From Leptobrachium leishanense (lineage: Eukaryota; Chordata; Amphibia; Anura; Megophryidae): a stretch of 64,000 bases of DNA. The DNA lies in the NCBI GenBank assembly GCA_009667805.1, contig CM019064.1:77374400-77438399 (forward strand), written 5' to 3'. Position numbers and translations under genes: made by a program. Below are positions 1 to 11,756 of this stretch, one piece after another. Numbering within the stretch: position 1 is the stretch's first letter; each line of letters opens with the position of its first letter. A model generated the notes under the pieces. It saw only the letters and a list, made by a program, of their open reading frames with translations, ran no database searches and had not been told where the DNA came from.

Positions 1-90
1 CAGGGTGGGGAAACTTGATTCCCCGAAGTGCAGGGAACAACAGAGCACCGAAATGTCAGCAACAGTTCGGTGCTCTGTGAATGACCCCTA
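1..90. mobile_element. End of a GGTTATTCA-family MITE (partial)
   Basis: The first 90 bases end in a subterminal inverted repeat (GAGCACCGAAATGTCAGC against TTCGGTGCTC) followed by GTGAATGACCCCTA. This matches the ends of complete elements elsewhere in the window, such as 3993-4840. The rest of the element lies outside the window. Confidence 0.6.
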
Positions 91-2626
91 TTGTTTTTCG
101 ATTTCTTGTGGTTTTATGTTGATATATAAGAGTTTTGGCTCAGTTTTGTTTTAAAAATAGTGGGCCCAAAAAACATAGGAGGTGGCATAATGGCTATTTA
201 TTGACTGTCTTTAAGGAAGAGGTGTGACTTCTGCTTGGAAGACCTGTCACAACTATTAGGGACAAGAGGAAGAGATGGGGCAGACCGTGCTCTGTCACCA
301 GGACCACATAATTAAGCTTACTTGTTACTGTTGGCTAAAGTTCACTTTATAACGTTTCATAACCTCTCATTATTTTTAACAGTAACAGCAAAGAAGTTAT
401 GTTAAGAGTTTTAAAGTCTAACTAATTTGGCTAGACACCAACCAAGAACATGTCGGAAACAAGAAACCTGCAAGTATTTTCAGTTAATAGCCTCGGTATA
501 TTAAATGATCTATCAAGCCACAGAGAGAAGACAACATTGTGTAAATTGCGACAGTTACTACAATAAATATGACTGGTTGTTATAGAATCTGATCTTCTGG
601 GACTCCCTGCATGAAGTCACTTTTTGTAATCATTGATGGTGGAACAAGAGAAGCTGATGTTGGCATGGATTCAGCAGAGGAAGGTTGAGATTCTTTTTTT
701 AAATCCTTATCTTCTCTAGTGTCTTGTTAAATGTGTTCAGCTTATTAAGGAAATAAATGAATGTATGTTCTTTACCTTTAGAAGAAAAACATCTGTGTTC
801 GTGTGTTACAAGATCACTAGTATAAGAGCCAAATTATTTATCCTTGTTTCCTACTATGTTTTTACTAACTATAAAGCTTTAAAGGAATGTGTACAAATCC
901 GCTGAAACGATAATTTCGGCAGTTTTGCACCTTTTTCTTTTTTAATGAAAACAATGATTTAGATGTTTGTTTTGTATTTAGATCATTAATGTAGTTAATG
1001 GAATTACATGACTTTTTGCTATTACATATTTTTTATTATTTATTTTTAAGCTGCTAGCAATTAGGTCTGAGGTTAATGCTTTTGACGTGTTGTCTGGATT
1101 TAACTTGGTAGATATCTTACCATTCCATAGTGTATTCCATCACTTTTCCCAATGCCATTAGCTGCTACCGGTTTTGATGTGTCTAGTTCTGGCAATAGCA
1201 ATTAATGTGCAGAAGAACTCCCAAAGGCACAAATAGCACAAAACAATTTGTGCAAAGATGTGCATAAATGGACCACACAAAATAGAACACACAAAGGGCT
1301 CTTCCCTAGTTAATGCTAACTGTAGTAAGCGTTGATGCCTGGATATGTGACTTTAACGCATGCCACCCATATTACCTTCCTAATGCTAAACCCCTGAAAA
1401 ATTCATAGCACATCAGTGACTGTGCTAGCTTGCATGTGCTTACTGTACTTTGCGCACCCTATACTTAACATGTGGAGCGCAATCAGTAATTAGCGTTGCG
1501 ATAAGTAAGGTATTACAAAGTCCTAGCGCTAATTATTGCACCAATATTTACCAACAGCTAGAAGCTGGTGCAAAATGATTCTACTTTTGCAGAATCATTT
1601 AGCACCCTCTAAATCCCCCCAATAAGTCAGACACTCACCTCTCATCCTGCGACGAGAATGGTGGCCCGATCCACCTCTTTTTGCTGCCTAGAGCAGAGTG
1701 AGACTGGGGACAAATCGTCACCTAGCCTGTCTGACTACCCTCTCTGATTTCTGACTCTGACTTGTTCTTGACCCTGTCTTTTCTGGGTGTCTGTCCGGTT
1801 ACTAGATATCTGGCTATTCGAAAGACTGGCAGTGTAGGTTTTGCAGCGTCTCAGTGTAGGGATCACAGGATATTAGTCACAAGTACAACAGTTCATAGGC
1901 TATTAGAAGGGTACGTATCATGCGGCTTGCCATTGTTGGAGCATTGTGATCCTATGCTCAAGTATTGCGTGTCTATGCCTCTCTTTATGCACCAGGTGAA
2001 GTTCCTTGACTAGTAAATGGGGGGATTCTAGAAGACGCCCAAAAGGGTGCATAGAGTGTTTTCTAAAGTATATATATAATAATTTCTTAAACCCAAATAA
2101 TAAAAATCATGTTGAGCAAAATAACAAATTTTACAATTAAAGATTAGTGAAATGTCTGTCAAATGATCTAACCGTAGTGTATTGTATTAGAGAAATCAAT
2201 GTATACAGGCTGAATATGTTTTCACATTTTGTTTAATGGAAAGAGATTTTCCATAAAACTGCTGGGTCCATCCAATGGTTTAAGGAACATCACTAGCTAG
2301 TGAAGGGGGTTAAGTGATCTCTAAGGGGATTATTGAATAAGCAAACCCCAACAAATATCATGTTTGTTATATCACCGACACATGTCAGCATTTCACAAAA
2401 GTAAAATCCAAACAGCTGCAGGAGAAGCTTCACAGTGAAGTTTCTTCGGCAGCTTTTTGAATTATCCAAGAACATCATTACAACAACTTTAATTTTCGAC
2501 ATTCTTTACAACTTCGGCAAACACCGGTGTTTGTTGACTAGTTTCCATTGTCTTTTTGTAAACTTCAGTTACAAATCTTCACATATTATTATTATCTCAG
2601 AATGCCTGTTTTTTCTCCGAAAATTG
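91..2626. other. Intergenic sequence, no gene recognised
   Basis: AT-rich unique-looking sequence. The short open frames at 1762-2013 and 2293-2695 match nothing I recognise and lack a gene context. The stretch around 1250-1620 is rich in GCGCTA/TAGCGC words and ends in the hairpin listed separately, so it may be a decayed repeat. Confidence 0.5.
1567..1606. repeat. Short perfect-looking hairpin
   Basis: The 16-base arms GGTGCAAAATGATTCT and AGAATCATTTAGCACC pair with one mismatch across an 8-base loop. It is probably the tip of a decayed inverted-repeat element. Confidence 0.6.
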
Positions 2627-3175
2627 TACCGTAGATACTCGAGTATAGCGCGACCCGAATATAACGTGATGGATAGAGATTTATTATGGAAATGAGGGAA
2701 TACTCAAGACTCGAATATAACGCGAGAAACAACATTTTTACTGTACCGGTAAACAATTAATATCCTTTGAGGTTCTCTTAACACAGTCAGGCTACCCCTC
2801 AGGCCAGGGTGCTCTGCTCTAGAATGATTGCAGTTGTTACTAAGTATGAAGCCACCGGACACTACTTTACTAGCGATTAGATGGCCGGCGGAGGCGAGCG
2901 AGGTGAATGACTGGCTTAAACTGAATGTGCTCTCTGGTCGTGATGGATCCCACCTCTTCAGAATCCGGGAGTTCCTGAAGTGTTTGCAAGCATCAGGGAG
3001 CCCGCATTCACTTCAGCGAGACTACTGGAACTTCTGGGAGACTTGGGATCCAGAGCAAGGCAAGTTTTTTTTTTTTCCCCATGCAATGCAGATGTCTCGA
3101 ATATAACGCTACCCCTCCAATTTTAAGGTAAATTTTTGTCATCAAAATCTAGCGGCATACTCGAGTATCTACAGT
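2627..3175. mobile_element. TIR element with TACYGTAGATACTCGAGTAT ends
   Basis: The left end TACCGTAGATACTCGAGTAT is the inverse of the right end ATACTCGAGTATCTACAGTA, with two mismatches. Inside, the phrase CTCGAATATAACGC recurs near both ends. I see no clear target-site duplication, so the superfamily is not assigned. The 92-codon open frame at 2828-3106 lies within the element but matches no transposase motif I know. Confidence 0.65.
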
Positions 3176-3992
3176 ATTTATTATCCTGAAAGGTGGATGC
3201 CTGGGACATGGGTATCTTATCAAAATTACAGGATAGTTTTGGTCAATGCAGGACACATTTTCAGGTCATGAAGCAATCTGTCAACATCCAGATCCTCACT
3301 ATGACATACGGGCATAAAATCAAAGCCACTGGGACGCATTATTATAGGCTCCATCAAACATAGCACAGTTCTGCTCATGTTTAGCTCCGTTATGCAAATC
3401 ATATTTAATAATTTATGCGATTTAATTTCTCAAAGAATTGATGTGTAAATTGAACCTATGTCTTGGGGCAAATTGTGTTCATGAACGCATACTAACGAGG
3501 AACTTCTTGTTTTATGCTACTAAAAAAATGAGAAGGCTAAAGATTTAATGAAGAAAGTTTATTCACAGCAAATTGTAATAAATTACCTCTCCGTTAATCA
3601 GAGATAATTCTCATTAATTTACAGTGACACAAACTTTAAGAGCAAATTATTTTTGTCAACATATTCTCAAGCGGCGGAATGAACGTATAATATGTCAGAA
3701 TGTTGCCAGTGAACTTTGTAGTCACAGTATTTTGTATTATTTGGAAAAAATCTAATTTTAAAAAATACACAATCTACTAATTTTGTGTTAGATAGTTGAC
3801 CAATAACTATTCCCGTCAACAACTTCTGATTCTGCCATGTACTGCTTAGCGAGTTGCGTTATTTCTGCACTTTTTTCTTAGTTGATTTTTGTCGTCAGAA
3901 ACATAGGAACATAGGGTTCGATTTAATTCTCTTTCCCAAAAAGGTGACTTCACTTCAGGTTTATTTGCCAATATAATGGTTCTTTCTTTTAG
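3176..3992. other. Intergenic sequence, nothing recognised
   Basis: AT-rich DNA with no long frame, no clear inverted repeat and no tandem repeat seen. Confidence 0.5.
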
Positions 3993-4840
3993 GGGTTATT
4001 CAGAGAGAACCGATCTGGCCCCAAAATTGCACCGAACAGGGAATTTCGTTGCCATTCGGCTATTCAGAAAGCAGGCAGTTTGCCAAATTTTGGCGAATTA
4101 CCAGCAAAATACATGCCTGTTCGAAGGCAGTGAAATCCCCATAGAGAAGTAATGGTTAATCTATTCAGAGAACATCAAACAGCAGAGAAATGTCAGAGAA
4201 ATGCCCTGATGTTCGGCGGTTTCATTCGGCAGGTTTAATCAGGCGAATCCCATAGGTTTCAATGTTAAAAATATTCCCGTTTTTTTCCAATATCTATTAC
4301 ACCGTTTATTCTTTTAATCTGCAGTAAAAAGTCTCTTTATTTTTTTTTTAGGATTTTTTCAGCATCTTTTGGGATTTTTTTCAGCAAAATGTTTTTTCCC
4401 AATTTTTTTTAAATAGAGGTTTTTCTTTTTTCTGTAACAGACCTTTTTTATTATTAGTCATAGGACCTTATATGTTAATTCCAGGCATTCTTGTCCAGTA
4501 GTTTTTTGCAAATCACTTTTAAAATTTTATACATCAATCGTTTTTTTTTGTTTGTTTTTTTTACCCATCCATTGGCTTGTCAGATTTTTTTCTGCAGTTG
4601 GTTAGCGCTGTGTTGGGCGACTTGTCGGCTGCGTTTGACAGCTGTCCGGCGGGTTTGCGGCGACTGTCTGGCAGCAGTCTTGAGAAGGAGGTCCGGCGGG
4701 TTGGCGGCGGCGTTCAGCAGCTGATTCGCTGCACTTCAGGGACCCTGCGGTGAATGCTGAATTGACCATAGGGTTAGCGAATCGGACTCGCCGAAGAGCA
4801 GCAAATCAGAGAGCACCGAAATGCTCTCTTAATAACCCTG
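3993..4840. mobile_element. GGTTATTCA-family MITE, ~850 bp
   Basis: It begins GGGGTTATTCAGAGAGAACC and ends GCTCTCTTAATAACCCTG. One half carries AT-rich sequence with a TTTTTATTATTAGTCAT motif, and the other is GC-rich (around 4600-4740). The same order recurs in the other copies in this window. No transposase is encoded; the open frame 4491-4724 is an artefact of the GC-rich arm. Confidence 0.8.
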
Positions 4841-5291
4841 TTAGATAAGAAGTGGAAATTATGACTATGCTAGCGGTATTTCTAATTACAGCGAATTAGG
4901 TTACTATTTGTAAAAGTAAGCAAAAGTATTGAGCTATGTTTCTTGCTTGAACATTTAATCATCGCATCCCTGATAACTGAAAAGGAGCTCAGATTTCATT
5001 CGTAAAAATGACAGATTACACAAAAATGAATGTTATGCATAGTTGAGGTCATAACACACTTCTTCACATTAAGCAGATGCTCCCTGGTGGCCAGTGTTAA
5101 TCTAGACCATTTTACCTACATCATAACACTGTAATATGTCATACAGTTAGGAGGCAAACGTAATATGTACTGAATTATGCATATTATTTACTATTATTTT
5201 CTATGCTTGCGTTATATCATACTTTATTCACAGAGTAGCCAATTAATTAATTATTACGGATCTTCAGCATTTATATTTTGAAGTCATCTGA
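4841..5291. other. Intergenic sequence, nothing recognised
   Basis: AT-rich spacer between two MITEs, with no feature that I can support. Confidence 0.5.
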
Positions 5292-5846
5292 GGCTAGCGT
5301 CAGCCGAACGCAGTCATCACGTCCATGTCACCACACAGTTTAACGTCTGTCGTAGCATTGATTTGTGATCAATAGAGACCAACATACGAAGTGCGCACGC
5401 ACCACGCAGATGGCAACGGACTCCATTTAGGCCTCGACGTAAAAGCGCTACGACGGACGCCCAGAGTGCGCCGCGTCCGCATAGCGGCCTGTGTGAGTGA
5501 CGCGACGTCAGACGTAGAGCATTTGCAACGTCCATCACGTTGACGCTCAGAAGTTTTTTTGGTCTGGCTGACTGTACCTGTCTTTGAATTTTAATTAATT
5601 TTGTTTCCCATATTTCTCTTTTTTTTCTAAGTCCGTCAAAAAAAATGGACCGTGTGGTGTCTACAGTATCTTCCGTCAGTACGTCAATCCATTATGCACG
5701 CTGTCATGTGCATAACCCCTTATTATTGCAATCCATTGCCTCCTTGTGTCACTGCACCTCTGGGCTCGCAACCTCACCCACCTGCCTGGTTGAACGTTAC
5801 ACACGCACGCAGAGTGCTCTCAGACTGCGTTCGTCTGACATTAGCC
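5292..5846. mobile_element. Harbinger-like MITE, long subfamily (555 bp)
   Basis: The ends GGCTAGCGTCAGCCGAACGC and GCGTTCGTCTGACATTAGCC are inverted copies. The right flank is TAA and the left is TGA, a decayed TWA duplication. The interior matches the element at 17058-17508 in the opposite orientation, for example the block GACCGTGTGGTGTCTACAGT at 5648-5667. It is non-coding; open frames on both strands here are accidental. Confidence 0.8.
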
Positions 5847-5849
5847 TAA

Positions 5850-6389
5850 GTGACGTGTATGACTTCAGTCATATTCCTTGAAGCCTTCCATGTTGCCAGA
5901 GAACAACAACCTAATATCCAGGTGGTTTGGTCACAATGTAATTCCACTTATTACAGGCACATTTTGCTGGTCATGAGGGACTTTTGTCACGTAATCAATC
6001 TTCATTTATTTCAGGCGTAGAAGCAACAAATTCACTAATGAAAAGAGCATTAAGCACCAGTCAATTACAAGCACTTTTGTCATGTAATGTAGGGGTCTTA
6101 TTCCGGTGAAAATGTTATATGCTGGGAATCCTAAATATATCGGCACACAACTCTGTGGATAAATATTAAGGAAATTCACACTGTCTAATAAATCGGTATC
6201 ACTACTGCTGAATTTAGCCATTTAAAATAATCAAATCCACCGCTGTTTAACGCAATTTTGGTCAAGGTCTCCCTTGTAGGTGCACAGTGTCCTGCTGACC
6301 CAGTATGACCCCCACTTGTGCAAGCTCACTTACGTGCTGTCAATATCTATTAGGGACGCCATTCTAAAATGAGTCGGGACGCTAATATA
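5850..6389. other. Intergenic sequence, nothing recognised
   Basis: Mixed-composition spacer. The 71-codon minus-strand frame at 6006-6221 has no recognisable domain. Confidence 0.5.
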
Positions 6390-6601
6390 CATAGTAACTA
6401 TATTACTTACATATTTATTTTCCGTGTTAATCTGTATATTTGTGTTTTGTTGTTAATATCTTGCATTGTATTACTTTGTATTTCTGTAACGACTGTAAAA
6501 TTTCAATGTTCTTGAACCCAGGACATACTTGAAAACGAGAGAAATCTCAATGTATCCTTCCTGGTAAAACCCTTTATAAATAAATTAAATAAATAAATAA
6601 T
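6390..6601 (+). mobile_element. 3' tail of the CR1/L2-group LINE (5'-truncated copy)
   Basis: The stretch from TACATATTTATTTTC to the (TAAA)n-type tail matches the 3' UTR of the LINE at 18310-21103, including the block ACATACTTGAAAACGAGAGA and TATCCTTCCTGGTAAAA. Only the last ~210 bp survive, typical of severe 5' truncation during target-primed reverse transcription. Confidence 0.85.
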
Positions 6602-6603
6602 AT

Positions 6604-6903
6604 AGCTGCTCACTCATAAAGTCAGTAAGATGAGGTTGCTAGATAGATGGATAAATAGATATTACTTGTTAGAAGCCTGCATTCCTACAGAATGGCATAG
6701 CCCTTTTATATCAATCTCCACTTATTTTTGAACTCCATATATTTTAATTATAATTTAAAGGAAATTATCATGTTATCATTTAATTTCCAGCAACTCACAG
6801 TTTTTGGGGTACCCTAAAAACAACAAAAAAATATATAATACTATTGTTCTCATTATCGCAGGCTTGGCAACAATTTAAATATATGATATTCTAAAACAAA
6901 CAT
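6604..6903. other. Intergenic AT-rich spacer
   Basis: Nothing recognised in this stretch. Confidence 0.5.
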
Positions 6904-7700
6904 TGTTATTCAGAGAGCACTGAAATGTCACCTCACTTCAGTGAGTCCGATTCCATGATCCTGTGGTGAATTCTGCATTCAACGCAGGATCCCTGAAGTG
7001 CGGCGAAACAGCCGCCGAACACCGCCGCCAACCCATAGCATACCCGCCGGACAGCCACCAAACACAGCTGAAGAGCCGCTGGAAATAGCACCGACCAGCT
7101 GCAGAAAAAAGCAGACAAGCCGCTGGGCAGGTAAAAAAAAACAAAGCGATTGAATGTGTCAAAATTGAAACGCTGTTTGCAAAAAACTACTGGACAAAAA
7201 TGTCTGTAATTTACATATAAGGTCTGACGAATGATAATAAAAAGGTCTGTTACAGACTAAAGAAAAAAACGCTATTGAAAAAATATCGGAAAAAATTATT
7301 TTGCCGAAACAATCCCAATAAAATGCCAAAAAGAGTCTAAAAAATAGAATTTTTGCTGCAGATTAAAATAATAAATGGTTTAATAAATATTGGATAAAAA
7401 CGGGAATATTTTTAACATTGAAGCCTATGGGATAAATAATACTAAACCTTGCGAATGAAACCACCGAAAAGCAGGGCATTTAGACAACTTTTCACTGCTG
7501 TTCAGTGGTCTCTGAATAGATTAACCATTGTTTCTCTATGGGGGATTTCACTGCCACTGAACAGCACTGTATTTCACTGGCAATTCGCCAAAAGTTGGCG
7601 AACTGCCTGCTTTCTGAATAGCTGCGAAAATGCACCGTACGGGGAAATTCACTGTCCAGTGCATTTTCGGGGCAAGTTCGGATCTCTGTGAATAACCCCT
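6904..7700. mobile_element. GGTTATTCA-family MITE, inverted copy
   Basis: It starts TGTTATTCAGAGAGCACTG and ends CTCTGTGAATAACCCCT. The GC-rich arm comes first (6950-7100) and the AT-rich centre follows, the reverse of the copy at 3993-4840. The overlapping frames 6933-7162 and 7449-7691 are chance open frames. Confidence 0.8.
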
Positions 7701-8482
7701 CTATTCCAGAAAAAGGGTGATATTGTGATACATTTCACTATAGGACTAATCACAGTGGGTTACATGGCTGGGTTTAGGAGATAGCTCCCTGACAATCATC
7801 AATATTTTTATTTATAGCTTTTCCTTCAGCATGTGTCTTGTTTTCTAGTTTATTTTATTGTATTCTGTACCGTGACGAAAAGACTACATTTATTAAATAC
7901 GAATTGGAACATTTACTGGATTATTTTTGCTTAACTTCAAAAAACATATCAGATGTATTCCCTGGCAGATATATGCAACCGAGGACTAAAAATGACATCT
8001 GTCCAGGGATTATGTAATAGGAGAGGTAAGAAATGGTTATCCACATGTTTTATGTAAAGATATCGTTGTGGAAGATGTTTCACAGCGAACGTGTTGCTTT
8101 GTAATGACATTTTAAAGTTTTCTACATTCTGATGATTGCATACGCTTATTAAAAAAAATGCTTTCATTGTTTCAATACAATTGAATAAAAGTTACTGACT
8201 GGATGGGGATTTAATTGAAATAGTATGGAGAAATGACATCTTCTAAATCTGAAACCCATTGCAGAGTAAGCACTTTACAAAGACTGTTTTATATTTTCTA
8301 GTCAGATTGTGTTGAGCCAAACTATTCAGATTCACAAGTTCACAGAATAAAGAAATGCATTCAATAGTACTACTATTTAGGTTTTCTGTGAAGGAAGAAT
8401 AAAACAAACTCTAAGAAATCTCCATATTGGACATACTATGATTATGAAAGTATTGCTGCAGTTTTTCAAGATTAATTTTCAA
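7701..8482. other. Intergenic sequence, nothing recognised
   Basis: AT-rich, with no long frame carrying a known motif and no obvious repeat. Confidence 0.5.
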
Positions 8483-8884
8483 TAGAGATGTGCATTCGTT
8501 TCGGAAAAATTCAGAATTTGGAACGAAATTTGATAATTCGTATTTTCGGAAGTACTTCCGAATAACGAATCGATACGATACGAATTCGAAACGAAACGGT
8601 ATATAACAAATTTATTTTGTTTTACACTGTGTCATCATCATAAAAGAAAAATTTGAATAATTGATATCAGCTATCGAATTTGAAATGAACTATCAAATGG
8701 ATAGCAACTATCGAATCTGAAATGAACTATCAAATGGATATCAACTATCGAATTTGAAATCGATTCGAAATATCAAATCAATCCGCAATGAAACACTAAA
8801 CAAAATTTGTTACGAAATTCCGAATACAAAATTATTTAAAAACTAAACTAAACAAAACAAATTTTTCAGCCATGCACATCCCTA
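8483..8884. mobile_element. hAT-type MITE (TAGRGATGTGC ends), 402 bp
   Basis: The termini TAGAGATGTGC and GCACATCCCTA are inverted copies. They are flanked by a perfect 8-bp direct repeat ATTTTCAA (8475-8482 and 8885-8892), the duplication length expected of hAT elements. The interior is AT-rich, with CGAAA-type words and a short direct repeat (ATCGAATTTGAAATGAACTA and variants, ~8660-8760). Non-coding. Confidence 0.88.
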
Positions 8885-8994
8885 ATTTTCAAGGGAAAAA
8901 TAAAACTGATTCTTTGATTTGAATTTAGTGTTTGTTTTAAAAACACCTTCACAACATTTATTTTCCTGTAAAGAAAGTGTCTAATGTGAAATAG

Positions 8995-9360
8995 ATCAAT
9001 CGATAGATAGATCAATACATGGATAATAGACAGCCTGACAGAGAGTTAGATAAAGAGATGAACAACAGACAACTAGCACTTATATAGATAAAGTGGTAGA
9101 CAGAGGGTTGGATTGATAGACAGACTGATAGACGGATAGAGTGTTGGATAGAGAGAGATAAATAGAAATATTGGTAGAGAGGTAAAAGGATAGCTAGATC
9201 GATACTGGGATAGACAGAGGTTTGGATAAAGAGATAGTTTGGACAGTTAGAGGTTATATAGATTAAGTTATAGATAGATAGATAGATAGATAGATGTAGT
9301 GACAGAGTGTTGGATAGAGTGTTGAATAGATAATAGACAGTCAGAGGTTATAGAGATTAA
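8995..9360. repeat. Degenerate GATA-type simple repeat (left part)
   Basis: GATA/GACA words dominate, including five GATA units in a row near 9270-9292. Phrases such as GATAGACAG and GTTGGATAGAGAG recur. The tract is split by the TTAA-flanked element that follows and resumes at 10219. Confidence 0.8.
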
Positions 9361-10214
9361 CCCAATAGTGACCAGGCGATTTTACGATTGTCTGTCTGAA
9401 AGTACCCACTGCTGTTTTTACATTTCTACGCTGTTTGTGTTTAACTCTAATTTTCCTCTTACTTATTTATGGAACCCATAAACCCATATACCGTTTTTCT
9501 CACAATTAAATGGACTTTCTAAAAATAACATTATTTTCATCATATCTTATAACTTACTATAAAAAATTTATGAAATATGGAAAAAACACACTTTTTTGAA
9601 CTTTGACTCCCAAAATCTACATCTGCTAAAAAAGACCCCAGCTAAATAGTTTCTAAATTTTGTCCTGAGTTTAGAAATACCCAATTTGTACATGGTTTTT
9701 GCTTTTTAACCCCTTCACTGTTGAGCCATTTCACCTGTGTGCTGAGCTCATTTTGACCGTCTTATGCTCATCATGTTTAAATGTGATTTGAAGTCCGATT
9801 TTATTACACAACCCTGGCAATTATTTTTTTTAAAAAAACACTTTTTTATATATTTTTTTTATTTTTACACAATAATGGTCTGACCTTTCCAATGATACCA
9901 AACATGACTCTCTAGCTGCCACCGATGGGGAGATAGGGGGGTCCAAAGGACCCACCCTATCTCCACTTGGCAGCTAGGGGTTAACTGCCCAACAGACATC
10001 ATCGCGCAGATGGCGACAAAGTCAGTAGGCAGGGGGAGGCCCCCTGAGGCTTGTCTGACATCCAAGATGTCAGTCACCTTAGGGAGAGGACCATGTTCGT
10101 TCCGGCACATAAAACCGTAGATCAGACTTCAAGAAAGTCAGTCCAACGTGGGACTTGGTCCATAATGGGAGTTTTTCCCAGGACGTACCAGATACATCAT
10201 TGGTCATCAAGGGG
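9361..10214. mobile_element. piggyBac-like MITE with TTAA duplication, 854 bp
   Basis: TTAA lies on both sides (9357-9360 and 10215-10218), and the ends read CCCAATAGTGACCA and, inverted, CCCCTTGATGACCA. TTAA duplication with CCC-starting ends is the piggyBac pattern. It interrupts one continuous GATA repeat. The interior holds hairpins, including arms around GGGTCCAAAGGACCC near 9940, and blocks shared with the hairpin-array element at 53375-54610. No transposase is encoded. Confidence 0.75.
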
Positions 10215-10218
10215 TTAA

Positions 10219-10550
10219 TATATATAAATGTTAGATAGACGAAGTGACAGAGTGTTGGATAAAGAGACAGATGATAGACAGTTTGAGGTTATATACTGTA
10301 GATTAAGTGATAAATAGGTAGATAGATGAAGTGACCGTGTTGGATAGATAGAGCTCGATATATAGAGAGAGAAGCCGTGTCAGTCTAAATACAGATAGAC
10401 AGACTGATACACGGATAGAGATTTGGATAGAGAGATAAATTAATTGACAGAGTATTGGATAGATAAAGAGATAGATGATAAACAGTCAGAGGTTATATAG
10501 ATTAAGCGATAGATAAAATGACAGTGTTGGATAAATAAATGGATAGATAT
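10219..10550. repeat. Degenerate GATA-type simple repeat (right part)
   Basis: It continues the GATA/GACA repeat of 8995-9360 beyond the inserted TTAA element, with the same phrases (GTTGGATAGATA, GAGGTTATATAGATTAAG). Confidence 0.75.
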
Positions 10551-11755
10551 CTTTTAACTCCACTCTTCCAGCTTTAGTAAGTATAGATATATTTAACAAG
10601 ATTTGATTGCCATTCCAGAGTTACGCAATATAGAATGTGACTTTGCTTTTCTAAAAAAAAGTATATTTAATTGTTTGTGATGTATATCCCTTAGAAGACA
10701 TTTTGTCTTCAGTTATTGAATATCCCACCATCATTCCACCTTAGAAATGTATGTCAAACTATATAAACATTCAACTACGCTGAGAGAAAGAAATCAGCTT
10801 TTTAAATCTTTATGACATTTCTCAAGAATATATATTTTTGAAGTGAAAAACCTTATAAAACTGAAGCGGCAAAATAATTTCCTATTAAGTTGTTTTATTA
10901 GGATCTAAACGTGAGCACGGACTTTCTGCCGTGGGCCGACTTTTTGACTTTTATCTACATTTTAGTTTACAGAACATATTTCCTCCACAATTTATAGCAT
11001 TAGACAGTCTTCAGATGACTCGTACTGATTAATGACGAGAGAACCAAGACGTAGCTGCCTCATTCAATGAAACTGATGGATACTGAACAGTTCCACAAAC
11101 CAGCATAGTGCACTGGGGAAGCCCAATTCTCCAAACGATTTTATTGTGAGGGAAATTTGGCATTTTATGCACAGAGAGTGATTGAACGCCAAGTGGAATG
11201 CATGGGATATGTTCCCTGCAAGTACAGTATGTGTTTTCTTTCATATAAAGGGCAAGGTTCTTAGGGGCTGCGAGCTTAATCAAAACACACCTTCCTCTAG
11301 ACCACCACAATGTTACAGTATCTCTAAAGGCTAACAGTAGATCATGTTTTAAGGTCAGAATGCATGGAATGTTTTAGGATACGACTGCAGAATAGTTATT
11401 CTAGGGTTATTATTCTTTTCATTTTTTATTTTTTCTGTACACCACGTGATATTTCCTTAACCCCCTTTCAAGTTGAGTCAAAGAAGTATCTAGATTTATT
11501 TAACTTTTGTAAATTCAGCAGTAAGTAATATGGAATCATTTGGAGTATATTCGGGACATGATTATAACAGCAGCTTATATTTACATAGAAATATTTTTGC
11601 CCAGATAAACAAAAAAAACAACAACTTAATTATATTGCCTGTATAATGCTAATAATATTCTAACACTATAAGGTTCTGTGCTCGTTATGCCCTTATTTTT
11701 TAGCATTTTTCCTGTATTTAATGAGCATTGCAATAATCTGAAGAAAGAAAACTAA
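10551..11755. other. Intergenic sequence, no gene recognised
   Basis: No inverted or tandem repeat stands out. The 93-codon minus-strand frame 11029-11310 shows no recognised domain, so I do not call it a gene. Confidence 0.5.
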
Positions 11756-11756
11756 C

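Noticed and set aside
2828..3106. 92-codon frame with plausible amino-acid composition
   Set aside because: It lies inside a TIR element and includes a T-run encoded Phe stretch; no family recognised.
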